Assembly (NCBI GenBank): GCA_038363925.1
Contig: JAQQWL010000011.1
Span: 4,898,001-4,962,000, forward strand
Direction: 5' to 3'
Length of the DNA: 64,000 bases
Source of the DNA: Apiospora phragmitis
Taxonomy: Eukaryota; Ascomycota; Sordariomycetes; Amphisphaeriales; Apiosporaceae
The notes beneath the pieces were generated by a model. That model saw only the letters and a list, made by a program, of their open reading frames with translations. It was not told the origin of the DNA and searched no databases. Both the position numbers and the translations under genes were made by a program. Positions 13,927-23,713 of the stretch are shown here, piece by piece (positions within the stretch are counted from its first letter, which is position 1; each line of letters begins with the position of its first letter).

Positions 13927-14769
13927 ATGGGCTCTGTCGGTGTTCCCAAAGACGATGAGTTCACCATCTTAGTAACGGGCTTCGGTGTAAGTCTCGTCGT
14001 TTTGTCTGCTTGAGTCGATGGTATCAGAACTTTTGACTCATCTGTTGCTTTAAGCCGGTCAAAGACTATTATCCGCTCAACCCGTCATGGGAGATCGCCC
14101 AGTCATTGCCCGAGTACCTACCTTTCGACCGGGTAAAGGACCCGGCGCACAAGTCTCCTACCGGTGGCAATGCTGCTTCTGCTCTGCCGCCTCGGGTCCG
14201 TATCCTGGTGCCCCCGGCGCCGATCCGCGTCAACTACGAGGTGGTCCGGGGCGTCGTGCCGGTCCTGTGGGACGACCCGGGCTGCAAGATCGACGCGGCG
14301 CTGCACAACGGCATGGCGGGGCCCCAGCACATGTACCAGGTCGAGCGGCGGGCCCACCGCGAAGGCTACCTGATCAAGGACGTCGACGGCCAGTTCCTCG
14401 AGGACGACAGGCGGCGCCGGGAGGCGGGCGGCGACGCGGGGTGGATCTGGGAGGGCCTGCCACTGGAGCTCCTGTCCGACTTGGACGTCAATGATATTCA
14501 CAAGCGATGGGTTCAACGTTGTCCAGTAGGTCGCCATGATACAATCCCTGGAACCTGAAATGAGATGGCTGATAGGTTATGCATGACTGTAGAAAGGGCT
14601 CGACCTGCGGATATCCGAGGACCCAGGACGTTACCTGTGCGACTTTATCTATTACTCCAGCATGGCGCATCTGACGAAACAGAACCGACCACGCAAGGTG
14701 CTATTTCTCCATGTCCCCTGCGAGCAATCCCAGGAGACCATCAAGAGCGGGTGCGAGATTGCAACATAG
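13927..14769 (+). CDS. Pyroglutamyl peptidase I-like (peptidase C15), premature stop near the C-terminus
   Basis: Exons read 13927-13986, 14055-14525 and 14593-14769; phases agree and give 235 residues to the first stop. C15 peptidases remove N-terminal pyroglutamate from peptides in the cytosol. The start motif ILVTGFGPVKDYYPLNPSWE matches the family. The likely catalytic triad is present: Glu in YQVERRAH, Cys in GRYLCDFIYY and His in VLFLHVPCE. A TAG at 14767-14769 interrupts the frame right after GCEIAT; the same frame continues for 23 codons (LIRSIVESVVASREPE and so on) to a TAA at 14839-14841, and this tail looks like the normal C-terminal helix. The gene may be truncated by a CAG-to-TAG change, be misread, or be read through. 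The triad is upstream of the stop, so residual activity is possible. Confidence 0.85.
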
Positions 14770-15794
14770 CTCATTCGATCCATAGTCGAGAGTGTAGTGG
14801 CCAGCAGGGAGCCGGAAGAGCGTGGGACACATGTCGGATAAGGTGTGCCTTATTTATGAGACGTCTACATGTACATACACAGTTGTGCCGTGTGAATATG
14901 GCACTATGGCGGGCGTTATAATATATCTTTTCAGCTTAAAGTAAGTAGGTAACTTGTACAAATTCGATCCCTTCTGGGTCAAACCTTGAAGTTTCAAACA
15001 CTTGCCCCGTTCCTAAGTTCCTTGCCCTTTTGATACCTTCCGGGCAAAACTCGGCGCGAGCTGTGCCTCGGCCAGACTGATTTCCGAGAAAGCAAAGAGA
15101 TGGTCGATCAAGCGTGACACCAGAGCAAGAGATGTCGACCCAGTTGAGAGGATGATGGGAGATGATGGGCGTTGGCGTTGAACGCCCGACTGTTGCCAAG
15201 TGGTAAGGCCGGGATCAATAATTCAAAGGCAGTGAACGAGGATCTGGGAAGCAGAAAATAAAGCAAAAGAAAAGAGGAACCAAAGCGGTGTGTCGGAGTC
15301 TAATGAGCATTTGCGTATATAGGGACCTATATTCTTTCGCAGCTGTTATGAGATCAAATTTATGGTATTCCATCAACTCATGGACCGTCTAGATATTCCA
15401 CCCAATATATTCAGAACGTCTTACTCGTGGACTTCACCGAGCGTTCTTCTCTAAGCCTACTTTTATATGTAATTATACAAGAGTGGATGGAGCAAGGAAT
15501 ATTGTATGTACGCCCACCATAGTGCTAGGAACAGGTATGGATGAACGGACACCAATCAATGCCTCTGGGCCGATAAGACTAGTCGGCGACTTCGGAGAAT
15601 GGGGCAAGCAGCAGCACTTGGCTTAATAGTTGCAGCATCGGAAAAGTAGTTCGCCGATCAGATTACCCGCAGCAGTTCGCAGATGTGCTGGATTTAGGTG
15701 GTGACGGCGTTCAAGTCCGGGGACCACATGATTTATAAATTATACTACATCCTTCTGATTTGACCAATACCTTCACAACCAACTGTCATCATCA

Positions 15795-15836
<42 letters not shown>

Positions 15837-15861
15837 AGACCACTATCACCACTCCTCAAAA
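14770..15861. other. Intergenic between the C15 peptidase and the small CxxC protein gene
   Basis: About 1.1 kb. The first 72 bases hold the possible read-through extension of the peptidase. The rest is A/T-rich in places and ends in a long CT microsatellite just before the next start. No other gene seen. Confidence 0.6.
15796..15833 (+). repeat. CT microsatellite in the 5' leader/promoter of the small CxxC gene
   Basis: About 19 uninterrupted CT units that end 28 bases before the start codon at 15862. Pyrimidine-rich tracts in this position are common in highly expressed filamentous-fungal genes; here it lies in the presumed core promoter or 5' UTR. Confidence 0.9.
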
Positions 15862-16146
15862 ATGTGTATGAAAGCTACGTGCGGCAGCTGCGGTATGTTT
15901 GTTCCCCTCTCCCCCACTTCCACTTCTTGTAGTGAGAGGTACTTCGGTGCACAACTGCCAAGCATGGAAACCACACGCATGCAGGTCATTTGACTAAACA
16001 CCACCGAATATATAGACAAGACAACCTGGTATGGTTGTGGCAGCCATATCCCCAGCGTCATGGACAGCATAAAAGAAGACGAGTGGTGCACCTGTGAGCC
16101 CAAGGTCGAGGTCGGCAGCAAGAAATACCCGCCCAAGAGGAAGTAG
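15862..16146 (+). CDS. Small conserved fungal CxxC protein, 53 residues
   Basis: Too short for a routine ORF search. Exons 15862-15892 and 16016-16146 join through a 123-base intron (GTATGT...TATAG) that splits one Asp codon. The product begins MCMKATCGSCDKTTWYGCGS and continues with HIPSVMDSI, EWCTC and a Lys/Pro-rich tail ending KYPPKRK. Six cysteines form C-X2-C and C-X-C pairs with a WYGCG motif, suggesting metal binding. I recognise near-identical small proteins across filamentous fungi, always with the CxxC, the W-GCG-H and the WCTC motifs, but I know of no assigned function. Cytosolic or nuclear; no signal peptide. Confidence 0.85.
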
Positions 16147-16414
16147 GGTAGTCAAAGGCAGCGAAGCAAGCCAGGATGGAGGCGGACGGACTGGCCAAAT
16201 CAAACGCGACACATATATACACCTAGAGATATAGTCGGTTTATGGTAGTTCTCGCATGAAAGCGAAAGTGTAGCGAATGGATCATCCTGTATCGTCTCAT
16301 AAATCTTGTTTAGCCAGTCGGCATCTCATGCAGTTCTTTCTATCCCAAAACTTGTGCTGTGTTCCGTGTATCATCTCATCATCACTGCCCTTGATCTTGA
16401 CTCTCTACATCTAT

Positions 16415-17722
16415 CTAGTGACGGGGCGCCCTCCAGTTGGAGCGAGCATATTGGTTGGGCCACTTGACCTCAACACCGAGTTCAAAAGCGCACTTGAGCG
16501 GAAACTCGGGTTCCCTAAGAAGCTGCCGCGCCATCAGCACCACGTCGGCCTGCGTCTTCAGCCCGGCCTCCTGTTCTACCTCGATGCCGCCACACTCGGG
16601 CGGCTTCTCCTCGTTCTCCGCCGGCTTCTCCTGCACGATGCTCCTCGCCATCTCGGCGCTGGTGATGAACCCGACAGCGCTGATGAGCAGCTTGAGGCCG
16701 GCCTTCTGAACCTCCTCCCTGACCTGTCCGGCGATGTCGACCTGGTAGTAGGTCGAGATCTGGATCTTCTGGTGCGAGTTATTGCCGCCCGAGCTCACGT
16801 CCAAGAGGTCGATGCCGGCCTCGGGGAGCATCTTGGCCAGTCGGAGACTGTCCTGAACCGTCCAGCTGGGCTCGCCGGCCCACTCCATCCACTCGGTCGA
16901 GGAGATGCGCAGCCACAGCGGCATACCCCCGGGAATCACCTCGCGCACGGTCTTGATGATCTCGAACAGCAGCCGTGTGCGGTTCTCGAAGCTGCCGCCG
17001 TACTCGTCGGTCCGCTTGTTGCTGAGGGGCGACATGAACGACGTGAGCAGGTACCCGTGCGCCCCATGGATCTCGATCATATCGAAGCCGGCCCTGACGG
17101 CGCGGGCGGCCGCGTCCCGGAAGGCCTGGACGAGGGCTTTGATGTCATCCAACGTCATCTCCTTGGGATGGGGGAAGGTCTCGGAGAAGGGAATGGCCGA
17201 GGGCGCCCAGACATTGTCGGGCCAGCCGCCCTCGTCGGCGGGCGCGACGGCGCTGGCCGTGACGGTGTGGGTGGCGACCCAGGGGGCGACGGTGCTGGCT
17301 TTCCGGCCGGCGTGGGCCAGCTGGATGCCGATCTTCTGGCCCTGGCTGTGGGCGAAGGTGACGGTGCGGCGCAGGGGCTCGATCTGGCTGTCCTTCCAGA
17401 GGCCCGAGTCCTGCGGCGTGATGCGGCCGTTGGCGGTGACGGCGGTGGCCTCGACGATGGTCAGGGCGCTGCCGCGCAGGACGAACTGGGACAGGTGGGC
17501 GAAGTGCCAGTCGGTGTGGTGGCCGTCCTCGGCGCTGTACTGGCACATGGGCGAGACGACGAAGCGGTTCTGCAGCGTCATGTCCCGCATCGTCAGCGGC
17601 TGGAACAGGGTCGGCGCAGTTTCTGGATGGAGGGCGGTGCCGACGGGTGGGTCCTGCTTCGGGGTGAAGTACGGCACACCCGGCGCCGGGACATTGGCAG
17701 TGGTGCTGGATGACGGGGCCAT
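16415..17722 (-). CDS. NADH:flavin oxidoreductase, Old Yellow Enzyme family (YqjM-like)
   Basis: Single exon, 435 residues, clear ATG at 17722. FMN-dependent TIM-barrel ene-reductase. Motifs in order: TLQNRFVVSPMCQYSAEDG with the YqjM-type Cys and Tyr near the flavin, HFAHLSQFVLRGSALTIVEA, GIQLAHAGRKAS, the substrate-anion-binding pair in EIHGAHGYLLTSFMSPLSNK, DEYGGSFENRTRLLFEI, and DLLDVSSGG. The C-terminus has the usual active-site Arg-rich segment (NQYARSNWRAP). Such enzymes reduce activated C=C bonds of enones and maleimides with NAD(P)H; the in vivo substrate is unknown. Residues about 365-385 contain an acidic Glu/Pro insertion (EKPAENEEKPPE) not usual in bacterial YqjM. Codon choice is very GC-rich at third positions. 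Convergent with the small CxxC gene. Confidence 0.93.
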   Translation of the reverse strand: MAPSSSTTANVPAPGVPYFTPKQDPPVGTALHPETAPTLFQPLTMRDMTLQNRFVVSPMCQYSAEDGHHTDWHFAHLSQFVLRGSALTIVEATAVTANGRITPQDSGLWKDSQIEPLRRTVTFAHSQGQKIGIQLAHAGRKASTVAPWVATHTVTASAVAPADEGGWPDNVWAPSAIPFSETFPHPKEMTLDDIKALVQAFRDAAARAVRAGFDMIEIHGAHGYLLTSFMSPLSNKRTDEYGGSFENRTRLLFEIIKTVREVIPGGMPLWLRISSTEWMEWAGEPSWTVQDSLRLAKMLPEAGIDLLDVSSGGNNSHQKIQISTYYQVDIAGQVREEVQKAGLKLLISAVGFITSAEMARSIVQEKPAENEEKPPECGGIEVEQEAGLKTQADVVLMARQLLREPEFPLKCAFELGVEVKWPNQYARSNWRAPRH

Positions 17723-18041
17723 TCTGATTGGAGGGCTAGCACCTTATAGCAGGTGGTCTTAGTCTCTCTGGTCCAGACAGCCACGCGGTCAAAGAGACAG
17801 GCTTGGCAGGCGTTGGCGAGATGAGCTGAGGATCGATGCCACGGTGCAATCCCCGGGCGAGCAGGGATGAATTAGAGGGCGGGTGGGGTTTGCTTGGTTT
17901 GACTGTTTGAGAACGGATGCAGCAGGGGGGCAGCGACAGGGACAAGGGGACGAATAAATTACATAGGGACGTGCCACCTATATGAGCTTTTGTTTCTACT
18001 TACTTGGAAGGCAGACAGCAGGGTGCAGAGTGCAGAGTACC

Positions 18042-18062
18042 GAGAGAGAGAGAGAAAGAGAG
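18042..18062. repeat. GA-rich microsatellite
   Basis: Imperfect GA repeat, interrupted once by AAA, in the OYE/BTB intergenic region. Confidence 0.85.
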
Positions 18063-19454
18063 TCTATGTACCAACTGAATGGATCACTGGGAATTGGTTT
18101 CGGTAATTGCGACCGAGGGCACTCCAGAGCAAATTTGTGTATGCATCACATCATATGCTCTGGTCGTAGCCTGGGTTTCGCTTATAGCCCCAAGAGGTGA
18201 GGGGAAGATGACTTAGTAATGACCCCTGCATGACGTGCCAATCTATTCGAAGAGAGAGGTTGAAGAGAGGTTACATAAAATAGAGCCTCCTCATCATTAT
18301 CGTATACGGCAGACGCCACTGCATGCGGGCACTTTCGAAACAGGCCGGGCCAATCCTAGTCGGAAACACGAGGTGCGAGGCGCGGAAAGGCGGCATTCCT
18401 ATCTGGCTGCGTTAGTCTGTTAGTGCCGATGGCTGCATTTGGGAGATCTTGGTCATCACGATAACGACTTTGCTCCTTTGAAGGACATGCGCGTCCTTAT
18501 AGGCGACCAAGTTTCAGCCTGAGACTCGCGCTTACCTCATAGGCTCTGCACGTAATGATGGTGTGTGTCGGCGAATTGCAATGGCCAAACACACACGAAC
18601 TGCGAACTTGTTTGGTCGGTGGTCGATTCCCAGGCTGAAGCAGACGTGGGGCTCTCTGCTCCGTCAGCATGCACAATGTTTTCATCCCTTCTTTCCCAGG
18701 TAGGCTATTCGCAGATCAGGGGCTCAATCTGAATCCGCCAAAGAAGGATGAGAAAAATTATAGTTGGACAAGGTTGTCGAGGTCCATGACTGGTCCAGAG
18801 ATGGCCCATGTCACTTTTGGCAACTCCCGCACCACCGATCACATACTGCGATGGAGCACTGTACATGGGCACCGTTTCGTTTCGACCGCCTCAGCTCCTC
18901 ACTGTTCATCCTGTTTCTACAAGACCTGGTCTTGGTCGTGGCTTATCTGCCCCCGGTCCGGGAGAAGCGTCCAGGGTCTTGGGCCGCTTGCGTAGTTTGC
19001 GTAGCATCGCAACCCACACCACACAGCACAAAGGTAACCTTGCAGGTGGTGCTGAGATCCCAAGTGGGTGGGCGTGCTAAGTAAAGTGCATCCCTAACCT
19101 CCGAGCCTACTTTCACGAGAAACGTGAAGACGGGGACCTGACCTGGAGAAAGGCCAGACGCATCGAGTCTCCTCGTGCCTGACGTGTTTCCACTCTTGTA
19201 CTTTAAGCTCTTCTAGAAAACGGCCCTCTACCCGTCCGTTGTGTGTGTTTGCTTTTTTCTGCTTTCTGGTCTCCATCTACGTCAGTTCCGTAATCAATAG
19301 CATCACCGTCGACCCGAGTGGCAGGTTTTCCGCTTCAACAAGACTTTAGCTGGCCTGACTTGTTCTTCGTTGACTGTGATTGCCGCTCGTTTCTTTTCTT
19401 CCGGTTCGCCCGCTGGTATACCCTTTTGGTTCGATAATACTGTTAGCAAGTCCT

Positions 19455-19470
19455 AACAACAACAACAACA
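19455..19470 (+). repeat. AAC trinucleotide repeat in the BTB gene leader
   Basis: Five AAC units ending two bases before the start codon at 19473. CAA/AAC repeats in 5' leaders are unstructured and often found just upstream of fungal start codons. Confidence 0.8.
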
Positions 19471-19472
19471 TA

Positions 19473-20571
19473 ATGGCACCGACGAACTCGGCTCTCAAGC
19501 GAGCCTCGCGGGCCTCGCGTTTCTCACTGTCTACGTAAGTTCTAACTAGCTTCTTCCTCTCTCCCTCCTCTTTCCTCATATACTCTATAACCAACACCTC
19601 ACTGACCATGCCTCCCCAACTTATAGTATCCTCACTTCGGAAAATGTTCAAGTGCTTGTCGGCGAGGAGAGCCGCGAGTTCATCATTGCCCGGGAGCTCC
19701 TGGCGGCATGCTCGCCCTACTTCCGCGATCGTCTGGACGCCACGGCCGTGCTCAAGCAGCAGAACGCCCAGTTCAACATACTCTGGTTGGAGGATGAGGA
19801 CCCCGAGATGTTCGAGCTCTTCACCTACTGGCTCCACCAGCGCAACGACAGCAGCATCAGCAAAAAGGACTTCCGGGCCATCATCGACGACTCCATCTGC
19901 AACGACTACGCCGAGGAGCTGCAGTGGGACCTGGTCAACCTGCATATCTTCGCCGCGCGCGTCATCGAGGTGCCGGCCCTGCAGGACGCCGCCATGGATG
20001 CCGTCCAGGACCTGCACCTGATGTGCAACTGGGACATCAGCTCCAAGCTGGTGCGCCACGTCTACGTCGACTGCGACCCCGACGCGAGCTGCCGGCTGCG
20101 CAAGTGGATCGTGGCCATGACGGCCTGGACGCTGGGCGGCGGCTTCGAGCGCCCCGGCACGGCCCAGCAGATGCACGCCTCTTCGAGGGCTGCCCGGACT
20201 TCTGGCGCGACTACGTCGCCCACATCTCCAAGATCTCCAAGAGCCGCGTCCGCATCGCCACCAAGAACCCGCAGCTGCGCCTGCCATCGAACCGCTTGCG
20301 CAACGACGAGCGCCAGTTCGGCTTCCGCCAGTGCTCCTTCCACACCCACCGCTCCGTCGTCAAGCAGGGGCGCTGCCCCCACGTCAAGGCCCAGCAGCAG
20401 CAGCAGCAGCAGCGGGAGCAACAGCAGCAGCATCTGAGGCCCATGGCCCTGGCGCTACGATCGCCCGTCTCGGACGAGGACAGCAGCGAGTCCGAGCTCG
20501 AGTCCGCTTACGGCCGCAATGTGCTGTCGCCGCGGTCCACCATTTTCGAATTATATCTGGGCATGCCCTGA
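19473..20571 (+). CDS. BTB/POZ domain protein with polyglutamine tract, one frame break
   Basis: Exons 19473-19534 and 19627-20571. After a basic N-terminus, residues about 22-110 form a BTB domain (VQVLVGEESREFIIARELLA, ACSPYFRDRL, FELFTYWLHQRN), followed by a helical extension typical of fungal BTB proteins. Near 20178 the reading frame must shift: upstream it reads AQQMHA, downstream LFEGCPDFWRDYVAHIS, and one missing C in a CC(C)T run explains it. Restoring it gives 336 codons including the stop. The C-terminus has a glutamine tract of two blocks (20392-20434) and an acidic Ser/Glu segment. BTB proteins of this kind are possible substrate adaptors for cullin-3 ubiquitin ligases, but no second partner domain is visible, so the role is unknown. 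Confidence 0.85.
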
Positions 20572-21850
20572 AGAGGGTGGCAGTCTTCCCTTGTCTTTCT
20601 TTTACAACTAACATTCTTTTTCTCTCTCTCTCTTCTCTCTTTCTTTTGTTTTCTTTCTGTCATGATCGAAGAATTTGCCTCATTGCTGAGCAGTGCAGTT
20701 GATCGAGCGAGCGAGCGCTGCTAGCCCAGCCGAGGAGAAATCTTCCAATTACGACGGCCACGTTTTTCATGACATATTTTTTTTGGTTGCATGGATTTCC
20801 AATCTATGCCTCCATTTTATGTAACTTTTATAACAACAAACCCAAATAGACAGATGAGACGTGTCTCATCTGTATTTCGCCAGGACGGCCAAATGGACAC
20901 AAAAATGGTATATGCCGCGCCACCAACCGGTTCAGTCAGGCTTCATAGTAGCCGAGACGCAACTGGATGCAAACTAGTTCTCTGCGCGTTGCAGACGTCG
21001 AATCTGGGAGCGGGAAGAGAGGAGCTTATGGTGCTGGAAATAAGGTGACTTATTGTACGAAGAGAAGGATAGAATTACCACCCCTGAGGAGGATATAGGA
21101 GACTCAGGGCCGTTCATTCATCCGGGGTATGTTGAAACCACCACGATACCCGCCTACAGGAGGGCTTCTTTCCACCGAGTTGAAGCTATACCGCACCACA
21201 ATCAAAGAAAATATAGAAATTCAGACTTTGAATTCTCCGAAGCCGGTCATCTCGATGTCTTGCGTGAATAAGTAATACTAAACTGTTCTACGAGTCACTT
21301 TTCTCAATACGCAGGCCATGAAGTTGCGACATCAATTGGTCTATAGCACTGGGTTGGTAATGATATGAGCTCAAGGAGTTTGATTCTAACTGCAGTTTCC
21401 TATTTCTTCATAATATCATTGGGAATTTTCTTCTGTTGCGTTGGTATCCAAAACGCCAGTATCCAACTAGACAAGAGCCCGGTTTTACGGACTGGCATGG
21501 CATAACGTGACTGTTGATCCGTATCATAAAGACACCATCCGTCATTCATTCAAATCATATCATATCCTCATTATCGTGAAAGAGGGCCCAGTCGTAGGGC
21601 AAGCACTCGAAATGCTTTGCCTACCCTGGGCATGCCTCGAAACCATGAAACATCTTCAATCTGTCCTATCCCCCGAGAATTAAAATGTGCGTAGCCGTAA
21701 TTCGTAGCTTGCTTCCAAGTCGCGTCGTTGCCCAATATATTGAGCTCCTGCATCGGCGGAGTAGCAGTTGGTATGTAGTAGAATCTATACAAAGAAAATG
21801 ATCGTGCTAGCCCAAGTTGGCTGTTGTAAATTGTCCTGAGCTGATCATCG
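20572..21850. other. Intergenic between convergent genes
   Basis: About 1.3 kb between the BTB gene (+) and the next gene (-). CT-rich after the BTB stop (20615-20650). Short ORFs at 20791-21048 and 21571-21792 were inspected and show no family character. No RNA gene seen. Confidence 0.55.
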
Positions 21851-23713
21851 TCACCATGGTGACTGAGATCGCCGAGTGACGTTATTTCGACTTCGAAAGT
21901 CTTTCAGTCGTTGGTCGATGTAAGCCAGTCTTGATGCCAGGCTGGACCGAGAAGGGGTGCTTGGGGGATTCGTTTCCGAAGGCTGCTGTACCGTAGCAAA
22001 CCCCCGGCGCAGAGCCGTCAAGTTGAAGCCGAGGGGTTGTGACAGTCTGTTGGGGAAGGAGTGGCTAGCGCCAAAAGGAGAGCCCAATCGTGGGACTTGA
22101 GGTGCGGCCGCTGCCACGGGTAGACCGGCCGATGAGCCGGTCTCAGCAGGAGCAAATGGATCAGACATTGCTGTTGACCTTGGGATAAACATACTATCGT
22201 TCTCGGCGGATTCTGTGGAGCTGAACTGAGTTTTGTTTCCTGCTTGGCTTTGGGACTCCGTGGGAGGGAATCCCCAGAGAGCGGCCGACAAGCTCGGGCG
22301 CCGACGTGGTTGGTCGTCGCGTGACTTGACTGACCTACGCTTCTGCGTGCCGGATTTCGAGCGTGTCAGTCGCACAGGCGACTGCAATAACTTACGGGCC
22401 CCAACAGTATGAGGTTGCCTCCGTACATCCGCGCTACCAACAAGTGGTGTAGACGAACTTGGGCCATAACTGCGAGCAAAGAAAGGAGAAGCAAGTCGAG
22501 GACGACTAGCCGAGGGTACGTTTTCCAAAGCATGCTCTGGTGCAGCTGCTGCGGAAGCAGCTATCGGCGTTGAAATATCCTCTGGCTCGGATTGGGAGCA
22601 AGTGAGCTGCGCCAGAGGGCCATACGGCTGCATAGTCTCCGATGTACTCAATGTCAACGACATCGACATATCTTGAGCGGAGAATACCGAAGGCGAACGC
22701 GCAGGTCCGTGTTTCCTATTCCAGCGACGATGAGCTGCAACTTGGAAAGGTGTAGGACTGCGAGACGTATACATTGCTTTTCCAGGTTGCGTACTGGCCT
22801 TAAGCCTACATAGTTCACGCAGCTGAGCTTTGGTCGCTGCGCATGTATGCGGCCACTGAATGAATGGCTTGCTAGAGTCTGCGGTGGGCGTGCTGTCTCG
22901 GTTGGCTGGAGTCACCGCGTTGGAGCCCTTCCAACTTCGCTTTGCTTCTCGGGCTACGCGGTTGCATACGCCTTCAGGTGGAATGCGGCTCTTCCCCAAA
23001 CGGAAAGGGGTCACCCGTGGGTCTTGCAGGTACAACATGTATGTAGACCACAGATGCGCGCTCATAGCCTTGGTCCATGGGGCTCGCCTAGGCTTTCTGG
23101 AGCGCGTTGCGGGTGCAATCGGCAAAGCGCTATCCGAGTCATCGCATTCGGGTCCGCTGGCGTGTGGGCATTGACAATCGTCGTCGTCCGAGGCGCGAGA
23201 AAACTGGCTGTAGAGAGATGACGCGCTGGTTTGGGTGGAGAAGGCCGTCGACGGGCGACTGGACTCGTACTCCGGACTCGATTTGGCATCAGAGCCACTC
23301 CAGCAAGACTCAATTGACCAGTCCGGGTATTCACTTGCTGAAAGAGTTGGCGCAATATCGCCAGCTGGCGTTTTGGGAGGCGAAAATGCGCGCGCCCGAA
23401 GCTGCTCCAATAATCCCATGTTGTCATGCTCAAACAGGTCTACTTCAGATAGATCATCAACCATGTCCTCGTCGGTGTTGATGACTGATGGTTCCTCCAC
23501 ACTCGGTATCGGTACATCAGCGGCTGCGACCGATGCTAGGAAATGTTGTGTCGGCGCAGTCAGCTGAGTAGTAATATTGCGCCGCTTAAGCTTCAATCTT
23601 GGTCGCGGTGGCGACGGCGGCATTGCATCCATGGGCGCAGAAAGTTCCGGAGTCCTGGGATCGCGTTCGCTGGCTGGCAGGCGAAACCCCTTGGGAGAGT
23701 CGCCGCGCCGCAT
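21851..23713 (-). CDS. Fungal protein of unknown function with a short SANT/Myb-like helical segment
   Basis: Single exon, 620 residues, ATG at 23713, intact. Mostly low-complexity, Ser/Pro-rich and basic, so probably nuclear and disordered. The one part that looks conserved is about residues 215-265: PWTKAMSAHLWSTYMLYLQD followed by PRVTPFRLG and PEGVCNRVAREAKRSWKG. The spaced Trp residues and helical pattern resemble a SANT/Myb-type fold, and I have the impression that it recurs in filamentous ascomycetes, but I cannot name the family. Acidic patches precede it (NTDEDMVDDLSEVDLFEHD and DDDDCQC). The C-terminus carries possible kinase sites (Ser-Pro, Thr-Pro) and a short predicted coil (LASRLAYIDQRLKDF). 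Role in transcription or chromatin is a guess. Confidence 0.72.
   Translation of the reverse strand: MRRGDSPKGFRLPASERDPRTPELSAPMDAMPPSPPRPRLKLKRRNITTQLTAPTQHFLASVAAADVPIPSVEEPSVINTDEDMVDDLSEVDLFEHDNMGLLEQLRARAFSPPKTPAGDIAPTLSASEYPDWSIESCWSGSDAKSSPEYESSRPSTAFSTQTSASSLYSQFSRASDDDDCQCPHASGPECDDSDSALPIAPATRSRKPRRAPWTKAMSAHLWSTYMLYLQDPRVTPFRLGKSRIPPEGVCNRVAREAKRSWKGSNAVTPANRDSTPTADSSKPFIQWPHTCAATKAQLRELCRLKASTQPGKAMYTSRSPTPFQVAAHRRWNRKHGPARSPSVFSAQDMSMSLTLSTSETMQPYGPLAQLTCSQSEPEDISTPIAASAAAAPEHALENVPSASRPRLASPFFARSYGPSSSTPLVGSADVRRQPHTVGARKLLQSPVRLTRSKSGTQKRRSVKSRDDQPRRRPSLSAALWGFPPTESQSQAGNKTQFSSTESAENDSMFIPRSTAMSDPFAPAETGSSAGLPVAAAAPQVPRLGSPFGASHSFPNRLSQPLGFNLTALRRGFATVQQPSETNPPSTPSRSSLASRLAYIDQRLKDFRSRNNVTRRSQSPW

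Larger units (their letters stand above)
17723..19472. other. Long divergent promoter region between the OYE and BTB genes
   Basis: About 1.75 kb upstream of both genes. Holds a GA-rich tract (18042-18062) and an AAC repeat next to the BTB start. ORFs here are short and without family character. Confidence 0.6.

Noticed and set aside
16277..17713. Long plus-strand ORF of 478 codons opposite the OYE gene
   Set aside because: Gly/Asp/Arg-rich shadow of the GC-rich OYE frame; the minus-strand protein has all family motifs.
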